Part shown: in pieces, positions 27,035-35,660 of the stretch
Numbering within the stretch: position 1 is the stretch's first letter
Layout: the number at the start of each line of letters is the position of its first letter
Origin: Treponema sp. OMZ 790
GTDB taxonomy: Bacteria; Spirochaetota; Spirochaetia; Treponematales; Treponemataceae
Direction: 5' to 3'
Assembly: GCF_024181285.1 (NCBI RefSeq)
Contig: NZ_CP051201.1
Coordinates: forward strand, 186,001 to 250,000
Length of the DNA stretch: 64,000 nt
The notes under the pieces: model-generated
Database searches by the model: none
Seen by the model: the letters and a program-made list of their open reading frames with translations, nothing else
Told to the model about the DNA's origin: nothing
Program-made: the position numbers and the translations under genes

Positions 27035-29754
27035 TTGGCATTCTCCTTTGCTTCCGGAACTCTTTCAAAGTCTATAGTTATTTGTGCTCCTTGCATATCA
27101 GGTATTCTTTCGCTTTTTCCGGTTTCGTATATTTTTCCGTTCATGGCAGCCATATATGATTTACATATATACAAACCCAATCCGCTCGGTGGAATTTTCA
27201 AACTATAACCGGGTTCAAATAAATAAGGGCGTATTGAATCATCGATTCCGATTCCCGAATCGGCAAATATGAGAGTTCTATATTCTTTGTTCAGCTGTAT
27301 TTTTATTTTTCGTTTTTTTATATCTTTTGACATCATCCAATAGATACTGTTGTCTATAAGATTTATCATAATTTGGTTAAATGTGGAGTATCTTGCATAT
27401 ACTTGAAAATCATCGGCAAAATCAACGATGACTTGTACTTCCGCTTTTTTTAAAGCCGTAGCATATATTTCTAAGGCATATTTTATTGATTGAGATAGGT
27501 AGAATTCTCTTCTGTTTTCATTTCGTATGGTTCTTAAAGGACTTAAACGTTTTAATTCGGATTTTAAAGAATTTGAAGCATCCTTTAAAGTTTCAAGTTT
27601 CATTTTATCCGCATTCCCGGTATTTATTAAGTATGATATACCGTTGTAAAAGTTACTTGCTATCTTGGTTAATTCATGCAGGGAAACCGCCACTGCTATT
27701 CCGAACCCTGCTTGTTCGGTTATTTTTTCTTGAATATTTTCTATCACCTCAATACTCTTTTTTAAATTTTTTATTGAGGATTCAAGGTTTACAAGGCCTT
27801 CTTTGCGCTCTGCAACGGTATTACCGAATCGTTCAAGTATACTCCATGGGTCGTTTAAAATTTCATAATTATCATTAATACTTTTTATCAGGGCAGCACT
27901 GTCAGCGGTAACGGTTTTCAGTTTTTGAGGATCACGTATGAGTCCTTTCGTTAATTCATTGTATGTATTGCGTACCGATATATATCTTATTTCCACTATA
28001 TTTTGAATAACGGTTTCAACCAATTTGGATAAATCCAAATAAGCGGTATTTTCAAGCATCCCCTCTCTATTTGTTTTATCAATTAGCTCAAAATTTTCCG
28101 ACTGTTCTATTTCTATATTACCGATCATATGATAATATGAAATTCTAAAAGCTTGCTTTATTTGCCTTTGTGATAAATTGAGCCAATCGTTTTTTGTTCC
28201 TGATTCGGCTGGGAAAATTATTACATTATCACGATAAATTGATATGCCTCCGTATTCTGCCAGATAGTCTTTCATTTCTTTTGCATCTATACCGTCTATC
28301 CACGGTTTTTCTCTGTACCAAACATCCAAATGCATATAAAATGCACCGCATTCAGGTGAGCGGAATATATTTTCTTTCGTCATCCAATAATCAGGTGACG
28401 GTATTTTAAGATCATAGTTTTCATCGCTCCATTTCTCTTTCGGCAGGGGTATACAGGCTGGCGGGTTAAATTTCAATGTATAGTTGTCGGCAATACCGTT
28501 TTTATTAACAAAGATATCCAAACTGAAAATGGGATCGAATTTTTTATATACCTCTTCTTGCTCCAAATCATCAATTTGCGGGCACTCCACCGATGCAGAA
28601 AACGGCGGTTTCATTTTCTCAGGGTTGGGATTTGGTGTATTTAATCTCAAAACGGATTTATTTATATCGCGTATTTTATCTTCCGTTAATTCAAAGCCTT
28701 CTTTACCGCCGAATATGATAATTTTTGTCCATGATTTTATTTTATTGCTTTCTTGAAAAATTTGTCGTCGCGTGAGCTTTACAGGTATTCCGTTTAAATC
28801 TTTCGGTACTCCATCCTTAGAATCAAAATCATCCCAATTAACGGACAGAATATTCGCAAAGTCGGTATTTTTAGTCTTAGTTTCTATCAATAATTTTCGT
28901 CCAAGCCTATGTGTTGCAAACCGTCCGACTCCTTTTTCTCCTAATGGAATTCTTCCTCCGTTTTCTTTTGATATCTGATCGACAATTGTATTGTATGAAG
29001 CGAGCTTTCCTGATTTTTCGGCTTTTTCGCGTTCTTTTTTCAGTTTTTCTTTGACTTCCGTTTTTATGGTAGAAGCGGGTCTTAACCATCCGTTTTCAAT
29101 AATATCTTTATCCATACCGTCACCGTCATCTTCGATAATGATGACAGGTCCTTCAAAATCATTATATTTATATTCAGTCAAATCCGCTGTTTTCAAATTA
29201 GGTATTTTTTCGAATCTTATTTTACAATATGATGCATTTGCGTCTATAGAGTTTTTTACAAGTTCTAATATTCCTACTTTTTCCGAGCCTATAAGTTGTT
29301 CTCCCAATACTTTAATCAGGTGAGCATCCGCACTAAAGTTCACCAAAAGTTGACCGTCCATGCATACATTATCCAAAAACTCAGGAGAAATTTTTCTAAC
29401 GGCATTGTTATAGTTATATGTTTCGGGATTATACTTTTGTTCTATAATCTCTCCTGCTGCATTTTTATAACTTACAGGATTTGCAAAGGTGTTATACTCG
29501 GATATTTCTATGAATGAAAAGTCTTTATTAGTCTTATCTTCAAATGGCGGTTTATGTATTTTACCGTAACCGTAAAATACTCCTCCTCCTTTTTTGTACG
29601 GTTCATAATAAATAAATTCTATAGGTAAATCTTGAAATGATGATAGGTAATTTTTCTTGTTATTTGAAGGAAAATGATAGAATTTCCCAATAAAATCATT
29701 GTATTCGTCGCCCTCTCTATATTGTGTTAAAACCAAACAGTTCCTTGTTTTCAT
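27031..29754 (-). CDS. Two-GHKL-domain ATPase/histidine kinase, predicted defence protein
   Basis: A 907-residue protein with three parts. Residues 1-110 (DFIGKFYHFPS, then IEFIYYEP, GGGVFYGYGKI) resemble EVE/YTH/SRA-like modified-base reader domains. Residues 155-290 form a MORC/Hsp90-type GHKL site: ELVKNSIDANA (N box), EDDGDGM (G1), GEKGVGRFA (G2). Residues 690-890 look like a histidine kinase: SLHELTKIA with His693, then NLIDNS, DSGIGI and GLGLYICK. First gene of the operon with a receiver, methylase and Vsr. Roles are inference. Confidence 0.75.
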   Translation of the reverse strand: MKTRNCLVLTQYREGDEYNDFIGKFYHFPSNNKKNYLSSFQDLPIEFIYYEPYKKGGGVFYGYGKIHKPPFEDKTNKDFSFIEISEYNTFANPVSYKNAAGEIIEQKYNPETYNYNNAVRKISPEFLDNVCMDGQLLVNFSADAHLIKVLGEQLIGSEKVGILELVKNSIDANASYCKIRFEKIPNLKTADLTEYKYNDFEGPVIIIEDDGDGMDKDIIENGWLRPASTIKTEVKEKLKKEREKAEKSGKLASYNTIVDQISKENGGRIPLGEKGVGRFATHRLGRKLLIETKTKNTDFANILSVNWDDFDSKDGVPKDLNGIPVKLTRRQIFQESNKIKSWTKIIIFGGKEGFELTEDKIRDINKSVLRLNTPNPNPEKMKPPFSASVECPQIDDLEQEEVYKKFDPIFSLDIFVNKNGIADNYTLKFNPPACIPLPKEKWSDENYDLKIPSPDYWMTKENIFRSPECGAFYMHLDVWYREKPWIDGIDAKEMKDYLAEYGGISIYRDNVIIFPAESGTKNDWLNLSQRQIKQAFRISYYHMIGNIEIEQSENFELIDKTNREGMLENTAYLDLSKLVETVIQNIVEIRYISVRNTYNELTKGLIRDPQKLKTVTADSAALIKSINDNYEILNDPWSILERFGNTVAERKEGLVNLESSIKNLKKSIEVIENIQEKITEQAGFGIAVAVSLHELTKIASNFYNGISYLINTGNADKMKLETLKDASNSLKSELKRLSPLRTIRNENRREFYLSQSIKYALEIYATALKKAEVQVIVDFADDFQVYARYSTFNQIMINLIDNSIYWMMSKDIKKRKIKIQLNKEYRTLIFADSGIGIDDSIRPYLFEPGYSLKIPPSGLGLYICKSYMAAMNGKIYETGKSERIPDMQGAQITIDFERVPEAKENAK

Positions 29755-29923
29755 ATAATAAGCTCTAAACCCTTTATTTTATAATTTTATAGAAAAAAAT
29801 CATCTTCCTTTATTTTACTATATTTTCTTTTATTTTTCTATATTGCGACCGAATATATAGCTCGTTTTTTTAGTTTCACTAGCCCCCCCATTCCAGCCGC
29901 TCTCTTATGGTTGCAATCGATGC

Positions 29924-30087
29924 CATATTGTAGCTGAAATATATGACCTATTACAGCTACAATATGACACATGTTTCAGCACTACACTAGACGGTCTAGT
30001 GTAGTACTGCAATAGGACACCTATTACGGCTGCAATATGGCACATGTTTCAGTACTACACGAGGTGCCATAGTGAAATACCTGAAAC
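29924..30087. repeat. Palindrome-rich control region between the defence operon and the HTH gene
   Basis: It contains a 13-bp inverted repeat (29924-29936 / 29954-29966), a 25-bp palindrome (12-bp arms 29981-29992 and 29994-30005, motif CTACACTAGAC), a 41-bp direct repeat (29947-29987 and 30020-30060, four transitions apart), AATAGG/CCTATT (30011-30025) and GTTTCAG/CTGAAAC (30046-30052 / 30081-30087). It lies upstream of both divergent transcripts. It may be an operator cluster, a partition-like site or an attachment site. Confidence 0.75.
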
Positions 30088-30120
30088 GAAGTCTTTTTTT
30101 AGATAAAATTAGTATAAATT

Positions 30121-30182
30121 CTACAAAATTTGTAGATTTTTTTTGTAAATTTGTTGACTTTATTCTTTATTTTGTGTATTAT
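30121..30182 (+). promoter_or_regulatory. Promoter and operator of the HTH-ImmA pair
   Basis: A perfect palindrome CTACAAA-A-TTTGTAG (30121-30135) precedes TTGACT (30154-30159), a 17-bp spacer and TATTAT (30177-30182). The palindrome just upstream of the -35 box is a good autoregulatory site for the HTH protein encoded 20 bp downstream. Confidence 0.65.
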
Positions 30183-30204
30183 ATAAACATAAGGAGTTAT
30201 GAGT

Positions 30205-30570
30205 ATGGGGGCTATGACATTGTATGGTAAGGCTTTAAGGAAGCTTCGTGTAGAACATGAGCTTACGCTTAAAGCACTGTCGGAGAAGTTAGATTGGGAA
30301 TTATCACCGGCGTACTTATCTGCAATAGAGATAGGTAAGAGGGCAATCCCTCACGACCTTTCCGACAAAGTAAAGGAAAAATTGGGGCTTAGTGATGCGG
30401 AGTACAACGAGTTAAAGGAGGCCGAATATAAATCCGCAAGCGAGCTAAAGCTAAATTTTAATGAGATGGAAGAATATCAGGCAGAAACGGCACTCGTTTT
30501 TGCACGATTATTAAAAAACTTTGACACTGAAAAGTGTAAAAAACTGCAGAGTATGATGCAGAAACCCTAA
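30205..30570 (+). CDS. HTH (Xre-type) transcriptional regulator
   Basis: About 121 residues. The start LYGKALRKLRVEHELTLKAL and the following SEKLDWELSPAYLSAIEIGK form an Xre helix-turn-helix. The C-terminal part (about 70-121) is helical. Of three nearby ATGs, 30205 sits best behind AAGGAG (30191-30196). With the ImmA/IrrE gene downstream it forms an ImmR/ImmA-like repressor-protease pair, the type that controls phage, integrative elements or stress switches. Confidence 0.85.
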   Translation: MGAMTLYGKALRKLRVEHELTLKALSEKLDWELSPAYLSAIEIGKRAIPHDLSDKVKEKLGLSDAEYNELKEAEYKSASELKLNFNEMEEYQAETALVFARLLKNFDTEKCKKLQSMMQKP

Positions 30571-30615
30571 ATTATCGGAACAGCATACTTATGTCCGGTG
30601 AAAGGAGAAATTTTA

Positions 30616-31251
30616 TTGGAAAAGATAAAAAGACTAAAAACGGTATGCATCAGTGAGGCTGACTTATTGATAATCGCCGTGATTGTACACTGCATTTTGA
30701 AAACGGACACAATGTATGTAAATGTCCTGGCTCTTATAGAGCTGAAACTGCAAAAGTTTGATGAACATTTTCAATTTATTGTGCTTGAAAAGGACGAGTT
30801 TATCAGCGAAGTAAAAGACAAGAATATTCAGGCTTTTACCGAAATTATTCCGCAGAGTAATGAAGCGGTTCATTCCATTGTTGTGCCTTCCGATGTGTAT
30901 GATGGTGCCTGTAAGGGTAACTTTCAGGATAGGATGACTTTGGCACATGAACTTGCTCACTACATATTGCACGGTATTTTGAAAATACCCGTCAGTGAAT
31001 TGCAGGATGGGGAGATCTGCTCAAAGTATGAAGACCCTGAAGCAATTGCAGATATGCTGGCTAGGTTTTTATTGTCGGTCTGCGGTCTTGTTCAAAATAT
31101 GAGTACTGCAGAATTATCGGCCGAATGCGGCTTAAGTGAGCAGGATGCCGTATCGGTACAAAAAGAATATAAGGAGGGTGTAGCGAAAATACTGTTTAGT
31201 ATCAAGACAGTGCTGTTCAAGCACAAAATAAGCTCAAAGTCGGCAGCATAG
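30616..31251 (+). CDS. ImmA/IrrE-family metallopeptidase
   Basis: About 211 residues. TLAHELAHYILHG carries the HExxH zinc motif and EDPEAIADMLARFLL supplies the third ligand. Such peptidases cut the partner Xre repressor on induction. The start is TTG 30616 with AAGGAG 8 bases upstream, rather than GTG 30598. The N-terminus (DLLIIAVIVHCIL) is hydrophobic. The next gene over is an HU-like protein. Confidence 0.85.
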   Translation: MEKIKRLKTVCISEADLLIIAVIVHCILKTDTMYVNVLALIELKLQKFDEHFQFIVLEKDEFISEVKDKNIQAFTEIIPQSNEAVHSIVVPSDVYDGACKGNFQDRMTLAHELAHYILHGILKIPVSELQDGEICSKYEDPEAIADMLARFLLSVCGLVQNMSTAELSAECGLSEQDAVSVQKEYKEGVAKILFSIKTVLFKHKISSKSAA

Positions 31252-31275
31252 CATTCGGCTTTGAGCTTATTTTTT
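31227..31275 (+). terminator. Terminator overlapping the end of the ImmA/IrrE gene
   Basis: AATAAGCTCAAAGTCG and CGGCTTTGAGCTTATT form a long stem with one G-U, followed by a T run. The left arm lies inside the coding end. A second hairpin at 31269-31330 shares its T run. Confidence 0.8.
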
Positions 31276-31330
31276 AAGGATGTTACCATCTCTTTTAAGC
31301 ATAAGACAATGGTAGCACTCCTTAAAAATA
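31269..31330 (+). other. Second hairpin that competes with the terminator
   Basis: TATTTTTAAGGA (31269-31280) pairs perfectly with TCCTTAAAAATA (31319-31330), and TACCAT (31284-31289) with ATGGTA (31309-31314). Because its left arm includes the terminator's T tract, the two structures are mutually exclusive, as in attenuators. Downstream is the HU-like gene. Confidence 0.6.
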
Positions 31331-31401
31331 AAGTCAAGAGCTGTATTAAGAAATTTTATAGCTCATCGTTTTCTATATTTAATTTTTAAGGAGGAAATTC
31401 T

Positions 31402-32151
31402 ATGATGAATTTTCAAATCCCTGAACACCGGGTAAGTATGGTGTTGTACAAGAACCGTTTTGATAAAACGGGAGAATCATTTTATGGGCGGGTACACCGC
31501 AGTAATAAGACGCTCAGTCTTGAAAATCTTATAAGCTTGATTGATGAGCGGGATACGGGCATATCGGCACATTTGGTACAGCATAGTGCACAGCTGCTGC
31601 ATGAAGAAATTATGAGGCAGCTTAGACAAGGTAAGGCTGTAAATGTGCTGGGCATAGGTACTTTCTATCTTGCCGCTGACGGTATAGTGAAGGGCAAAAA
31701 CCCGACACCTGCCGATGCTCCGCCTCTGTGCCTGCGTTTTACTCCTTCTGCGGAAGTAAACAAAAGCTTAAAAAAGCTTTCGGTTTCGCTTGTAGTACAG
31801 TCGCAGCACGATCCTCAAATCGATGCGGTAAGAGATTTATTTAGTCAAAAAGACAATGAGATTATTACTTGCGGAAAATCGCTTAGAGTTTCGGGAAACC
31901 GAATCCGCATTCTAGGTACATTGGAAGACTGCGGTGTATACTGTGTACCTCAAGACGGTTCGGAGCCTATAAAGGTAAAAGAGGAACACATCTTTACCAA
32001 CACTCCTTCGTTGGTGGAATTCTTTGTTCCCGCCGAACTTGAAAAAGATACACAATACGCTATCCGTATTTGTACTCAGTTTTCTTCCGGCAAGATAACC
32101 GTAAAAGAGCTCCGTACTACGGAAACGGATTTTTATCTAAAAGCGGTATAG
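31402..32151 (+). CDS. HU/IHF-like DNA-binding protein with C-terminal beta domain
   Basis: A 249-residue protein. Residues about 10-125 follow the HU/IHF-like Bvu_2165-type fold (HLVQHSAQLLHEEIMRQLRQG, then NVLGIGTFYLA); the second half (about 130-249) is beta-rich with a possible Ig-like domain (DUF4469-type). Tandem ATG ATG start behind AGGAGG. Such proteins are common in spirochaetes and Bacteroidetes, probably nucleoid-associated, often near mobile or defence genes. Confidence 0.7.
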   Translation: MMNFQIPEHRVSMVLYKNRFDKTGESFYGRVHRSNKTLSLENLISLIDERDTGISAHLVQHSAQLLHEEIMRQLRQGKAVNVLGIGTFYLAADGIVKGKNPTPADAPPLCLRFTPSAEVNKSLKKLSVSLVVQSQHDPQIDAVRDLFSQKDNEIITCGKSLRVSGNRIRILGTLEDCGVYCVPQDGSEPIKVKEEHIFTNTPSLVEFFVPAELEKDTQYAIRICTQFSSGKITVKELRTTETDFYLKAV

Positions 32152-32157
32152 GTTGGC

Positions 32158-32249
32158 TAAGGCGGAAAAGCTGTTTGCCGTTCCGCCTTAATCTTTTACA
32201 GACGAAAATTTTCCGGCTAATCTGCAAAAGGAATTAGCCGGATTTTTTG
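32158..32249 (+). terminator. Two hairpins ending the HU-like transcript
   Basis: TAAGGCGGAA/TTCCGCCTTA at 32158-32190 is a strong stem with a short T-rich tail, and CCGGCTAAT/ATTAGCCGG at 32213-32241 is followed by TTTTTT. The second is a textbook terminator. Confidence 0.85.
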
Positions 32250-32319
32250 TTTTTAAAACAATGCTCTTGCTTTTTGTTATTATATACCCTATAATTACAC
32301 ATACAGAGGAGGTTTTTGT

Positions 32320-32499
32320 ATGAAAATGAAGGAAAAGAGCGGTAAGCTCTTAGGTTTAGGTGCAGCAGCGTTGCTGCTTGCTGCGTTGGTACTTTTTATT
32401 AACCAACCTAAAAGTAGTATTAGTTTACTTGTAAGTGTTAAGTCAGAAAAAGCAATGCTATCACTAAAATCAGACATGTCTTATACCTCCCATAGATAA
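32320..32499 (+). CDS. Small single-span membrane protein
   Basis: A 59-residue protein: basic N-terminus MKMKEKSGKLLG, hydrophobic helix GAAALLLAALVLFI, then a short polar tail. GAGGAGG lies 7 bases before the ATG, and it sits after a terminator with a TATAAT-like box at 32290, so it is likely expressed alone. It has no recognisable family, and may be the N-terminal remnant of a larger exported protein. Confidence 0.55.
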   Translation: MKMKEKSGKLLGLGAAALLLAALVLFINQPKSSISLLVSVKSEKAMLSLKSDMSYTSHR

Positions 32500-32515
32500 A
32501 AAATTCTAAGATAAA

Positions 32516-33768
32516 TTAATAGTAAGTTTCAGTTTCTAAATTCAGTTTCTGTAATTCATCTTGAGTTGCTTTTCTTAAAATACCTGTTACTTCATCTATG
32601 ACGGCTCTGCCCCAAAATTCTCCATCTTGACTAAAGATAATGTAATAAGGAGTATTTAAATGATACTTAATTCTACCTCCCAGAGGTTTACCATTTTCAT
32701 AAAACCATGGCTCTATAAGGGCATAAGTCTTATTGGCATTGATATTCCATATTGAAAAGCTGCGTGAATAATAAATTTCTGCCAATTTAATTATTCCATT
32801 TTCATAAAAATTTATTGATGTGCATTCAGGTATTACTCTCTCTGATTGACCAAATCCATCTTCATTTACTTCTGTATACATGAAATACTGTTCCGGTAAT
32901 TCTATTTTATCATCTGCCATAAATATTGATTCAAATTTTCCGGATTCATATAAAGTTATATTACCTGAAGGAATGAGTCCTAAAGGAGTATCGAATATCT
33001 GTGTTTGTATAGATGCCTTTTTTAAATTTCCATTTTCATATACTTCAAAAAGGCCTCCTTCTTTTGTCGTTTTGATTTTACCTATATTTGTTTTATCCAA
33101 TTATTGGATTTTAGAAATAAATTCTTAATTTTTCCATTTTCATAAAATTCTATTTTATCATATACTGTAAAATTCGACAAAAATTCAAGTCCGAAGTGCT
33201 TACCGGCGGATACATTCTTTGATAATATTTCACAACTTGATAATAAACCTTTCTTATCAAAAAAAAGCCTTGTAGCTTCTATTTTTCCTATAGGAGTATT
33301 GATTTCTTTTGTTTTAATTTTCACTGATGATATACTACCATCTTCATAAAAATTAATTCTTCCATCAGTTTTAATATCTCCAATACTAGTTTTTATTATT
33401 TGATTATCTTTTAACCAGCCTGTTTTTACTATTTCATTTTCATAGAATTCTACTTTATTTTTAATGTGTTCATCGCTTTCAAATGTCAATACGCCATTTT
33501 TAGTTTTCAACTGTATGTTGTTTACAAGTTCAATTTGTTTCATCATACCATTTTCATAAAACTCTATCATTTTATCGGATTTAAATATAAATTTACCAGA
33601 CTTTGTTTTTAATTCTGTATCTTCTGAGAGCTCTATACGGCGAATTGAACCATTATCATATTTATCTGCATACTTGATGATAGCATCAGTCCCATCGGGG
33701 AGTATAATTCCCCATAATAAATTTAAACTGATTGAAAATACAAAGATAATTCCTATAATTTTTTTCAT
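32516..33768 (-). pseudogene. Secreted YENG-repeat (MORN_2-like) protein, frameshifted
   Basis: From 33768 the frame has a signal peptide (KKIIGIIFVFSISLNLLWG) and repeated units with FYENGxIK (MMKQIE, GRINFYEDGSI, KIEFYENGKIK), resembling toxin-antitoxin YwqK/MORN_2 repeats. It stops at 33082 after SNNWIKQI, while the overlapping frame continues DKTNIGKIKTTKEGGLFEVY to 32516 with the same repeat. A single indel near 33085-33100 joins them into a ~420-residue protein. Probably exported. Confidence 0.65.
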
Positions 33769-33812
33769 TTTTAACCTTCCTTTTTAGAAATGTTTTTTCA
33801 TTGCAATTATTT

Positions 33813-33935
33813 TTATTTTTTTTGAAATAATGCTTTGATTTCTTCTTTTATCCACCAACTTTTAGGCAGGTAAATATAACTACCGCTCCATCTGCATTTC
33901 CAGCTTGTCCGCAATATCAGGTTGAAGCGGCTGCT
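33813..33935 (-). pseudogene. Relic of a Mor-like transcription activator
   Basis: On the minus strand GSYIYLPKSWWIKEEIKALF (33813-33880 region) matches the beta-strand plus HTH start of Mor/C-family phage activators, and the preceding frame (DIADKLEMQM) fits the expected upstream part after a one-base shift. No start codon or full-length gene remains. Confidence 0.4.
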
Positions 33936-33945
33936 AGGTTTCTAT

Positions 33946-34209
33946 TTATTTTACTTCAAAATGTAAGTAATCAGATATATTGATACCTAATTTCTCAAAT
34001 TCTATTTTATACGCATCAACATGAATTTTTAAATCAACCTTTAAATGTTCTAATGTTTGTTTATCAGCAGTCTGAGAAATACAATTCAAAAGTAAGGTTA
34101 TTTTAACAGCATGTTTTAAAGGTTCAGAGTTATCATACAATTCCTGTAATTCGGTTGCTTTACCAAAGCCTTTAATAACTTCTCCAATTCCGTTCAACAA
34201 ATTTCCCAT
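33946..34209 (-). CDS. Hypothetical protein
   Basis: An 87-residue soluble helical protein (MGNLLNGIGEVIKGFGKATE at the start, DLKIHVDAYKIEFEKLGI near the end). No family recognised. It has a weak GGAGAA upstream and lies between a BspA-like gene and the Mor relic. Confidence 0.5.
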   Translation of the reverse strand: MGNLLNGIGEVIKGFGKATELQELYDNSEPLKHAVKITLLLNCISQTADKQTLEHLKVDLKIHVDAYKIEFEKLGINISDYLHFEVK

Positions 34210-34253
34210 AAATTTCAGTTTCTCCTATATTTTAAAGATTTAAACAATAATAT

Positions 34254-35159
34254 TTAAAACGTATTATACCTTCCTGTATAGCCAAGTTCCTTTAAACGCT
34301 TTCTTGTTGCAATAGGTAATTTTTTACATCCTTCAAAACTACTGTTAAACTCGGAAACAACCAATTTTTTTATTTCTTCAGGTATTTCTAAGTTACATAG
34401 TTCCACACAATCCTTAAAACATCCAACACCAAAATCTTTTATATTTTTAGGAATATTAGCAGATTGTAAATTCTTACATCTTAAAAATGCACCTTTTTCA
34501 ATAACTTTAATAGTATCGGCAAGATGAATTTCAAGTAAATTTTCACATTCTCCGAAAGCTGCCGTAGAAATTTTTTCAAGCGGTTCCGGAAGTGTAACCT
34601 TTGTAAGACTATTGCATCTTACAAAACTCTGTTCTCCAATCGTTTTTACACCAGGCATAATTTTTAAAACAGATAGACTATCACAGCCAAAAAATGCTTT
34701 ATTGCCTATAGTTGTAACAGTGGATGGTATAAAAACAGAAGTAAGATTATCACATTCATAAAAACACCCTGTCCCCATAGTTTCAACACTAAAAGGAATT
34801 ATTACTGAGATTATATCATTATTTTCTCTGAAAGCTAATGTATCTATTCGTTTAACAGGATACCCTTCAATCTCTGAAGGTATAATAACCAATCCGCCGG
34901 AACCATTGTAGCCTGTTATAACGATGCCGCTTTCATCTTTATTCAATTTATAGGAAAAATCTCCAACAGAAGATGGATTTTCAGTAGTCAACTTGTTAAG
35001 ACTACTCTGATCAATGTCAGAAAAAATTTTCTCTATAGCAGCAATATCATTTTTCTCTAATGCATCAGATAATGCAACTTTATTATTTTTAGAACAAGCA
35101 ACTGTACTAAATAATAAACCCAACATTCCAATCATTGAAACTAATCGTTTTTGCTTCAT
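34254..35159 (-). CDS. BspA-like leucine-rich repeat lipoprotein
   Basis: A 301-residue protein with a lipoprotein signal (LGLLFSTVAC, Cys22) and about eight LRR_5/BspA repeats: GTGCFYECDNLTSVFIPSTV, IGNKAFFGCDSLSVL, IGEQSFVRCNSLTKVTLP. In T. denticola such proteins are surface adhesins/host-binding. GGAAGG lies upstream, a leader sequence shared in part with the YENG-repeat gene. Confidence 0.85.
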   Translation of the reverse strand: MKQKRLVSMIGMLGLLFSTVACSKNNKVALSDALEKNDIAAIEKIFSDIDQSSLNKLTTENPSSVGDFSYKLNKDESGIVITGYNGSGGLVIIPSEIEGYPVKRIDTLAFRENNDIISVIIPFSVETMGTGCFYECDNLTSVFIPSTVTTIGNKAFFGCDSLSVLKIMPGVKTIGEQSFVRCNSLTKVTLPEPLEKISTAAFGECENLLEIHLADTIKVIEKGAFLRCKNLQSANIPKNIKDFGVGCFKDCVELCNLEIPEEIKKLVVSEFNSSFEGCKKLPIATRKRLKELGYTGRYNTF

Positions 35160-35364
35160 TTCGACCTTCCTTTTTGCAATATCTTTTTAATTGCAGTTTT
35201 TCTTATTTCCCCGCTCAATCCATAATCGAAAAGGTTCCGTACAGACGGCTTTTGCAAATAAAAGTTGTCTGTCATTCCGTACAGATTGACCGTAAAAACC
35301 AAAACTAACCCGCCTCGCTGAATTGTAAAACAAAAATATTGATTTACTTTCGAGGCGGTAAATA

Positions 35365-35410
35365 TATAAAAAAACGCACAAGACAAAATAAAATAATTGA
35401 CTTGTGCGTA
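35365..35410 (-). terminator. Terminator on the minus strand
   Basis: CGCACAAG and CTTGTGCG (35375-35382 / 35401-35408) form an 8-bp stem followed, on the minus strand, by a run of T. It probably ends transcription from the acetyltransferase gene at 35661-36146. The rest of 35160-35660 contains no gene I can support. Confidence 0.7.
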
Positions 35411-35460
35411 CAGTATTAAAGAGAAAAAAATATAAAAGATTTTGACTTAGTTTGTTGATT

Positions 35461-35486
35461 GTGTCATTTTGACACGTGGGGGGGGG
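35461..35486. repeat. Palindrome and poly-G(9) tract
   Basis: GTGTCA-TTT-TGACAC (35461-35475) is followed after two bases by nine consecutive G (35478-35486) in otherwise AT-rich DNA, in the 500-bp gap upstream of the BspA-like gene. Confidence 0.6.
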
Positions 35487-35660
35487 TAAAAATGGCACAG
35501 TGTTTTGCTTAGAAGATCACTGCGTTTTTTTACCTTATCTAAAGCATTTAATGAGAAAATTTTAAAAAAGCATAAACTCAAAAAATTCTGCATGAGCTTA
35601 CCTTAGCATAAAATATCTATTTTGTCAAGCATTGTGAACAAAGATTAAATTAATTTTTAT

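Noticed and set aside
35156..35386. A 76-codon frame upstream of the BspA-like gene
   Set aside because: No ribosome-binding site, no recognisable family and it overlaps a terminator; the base pattern looks non-coding.
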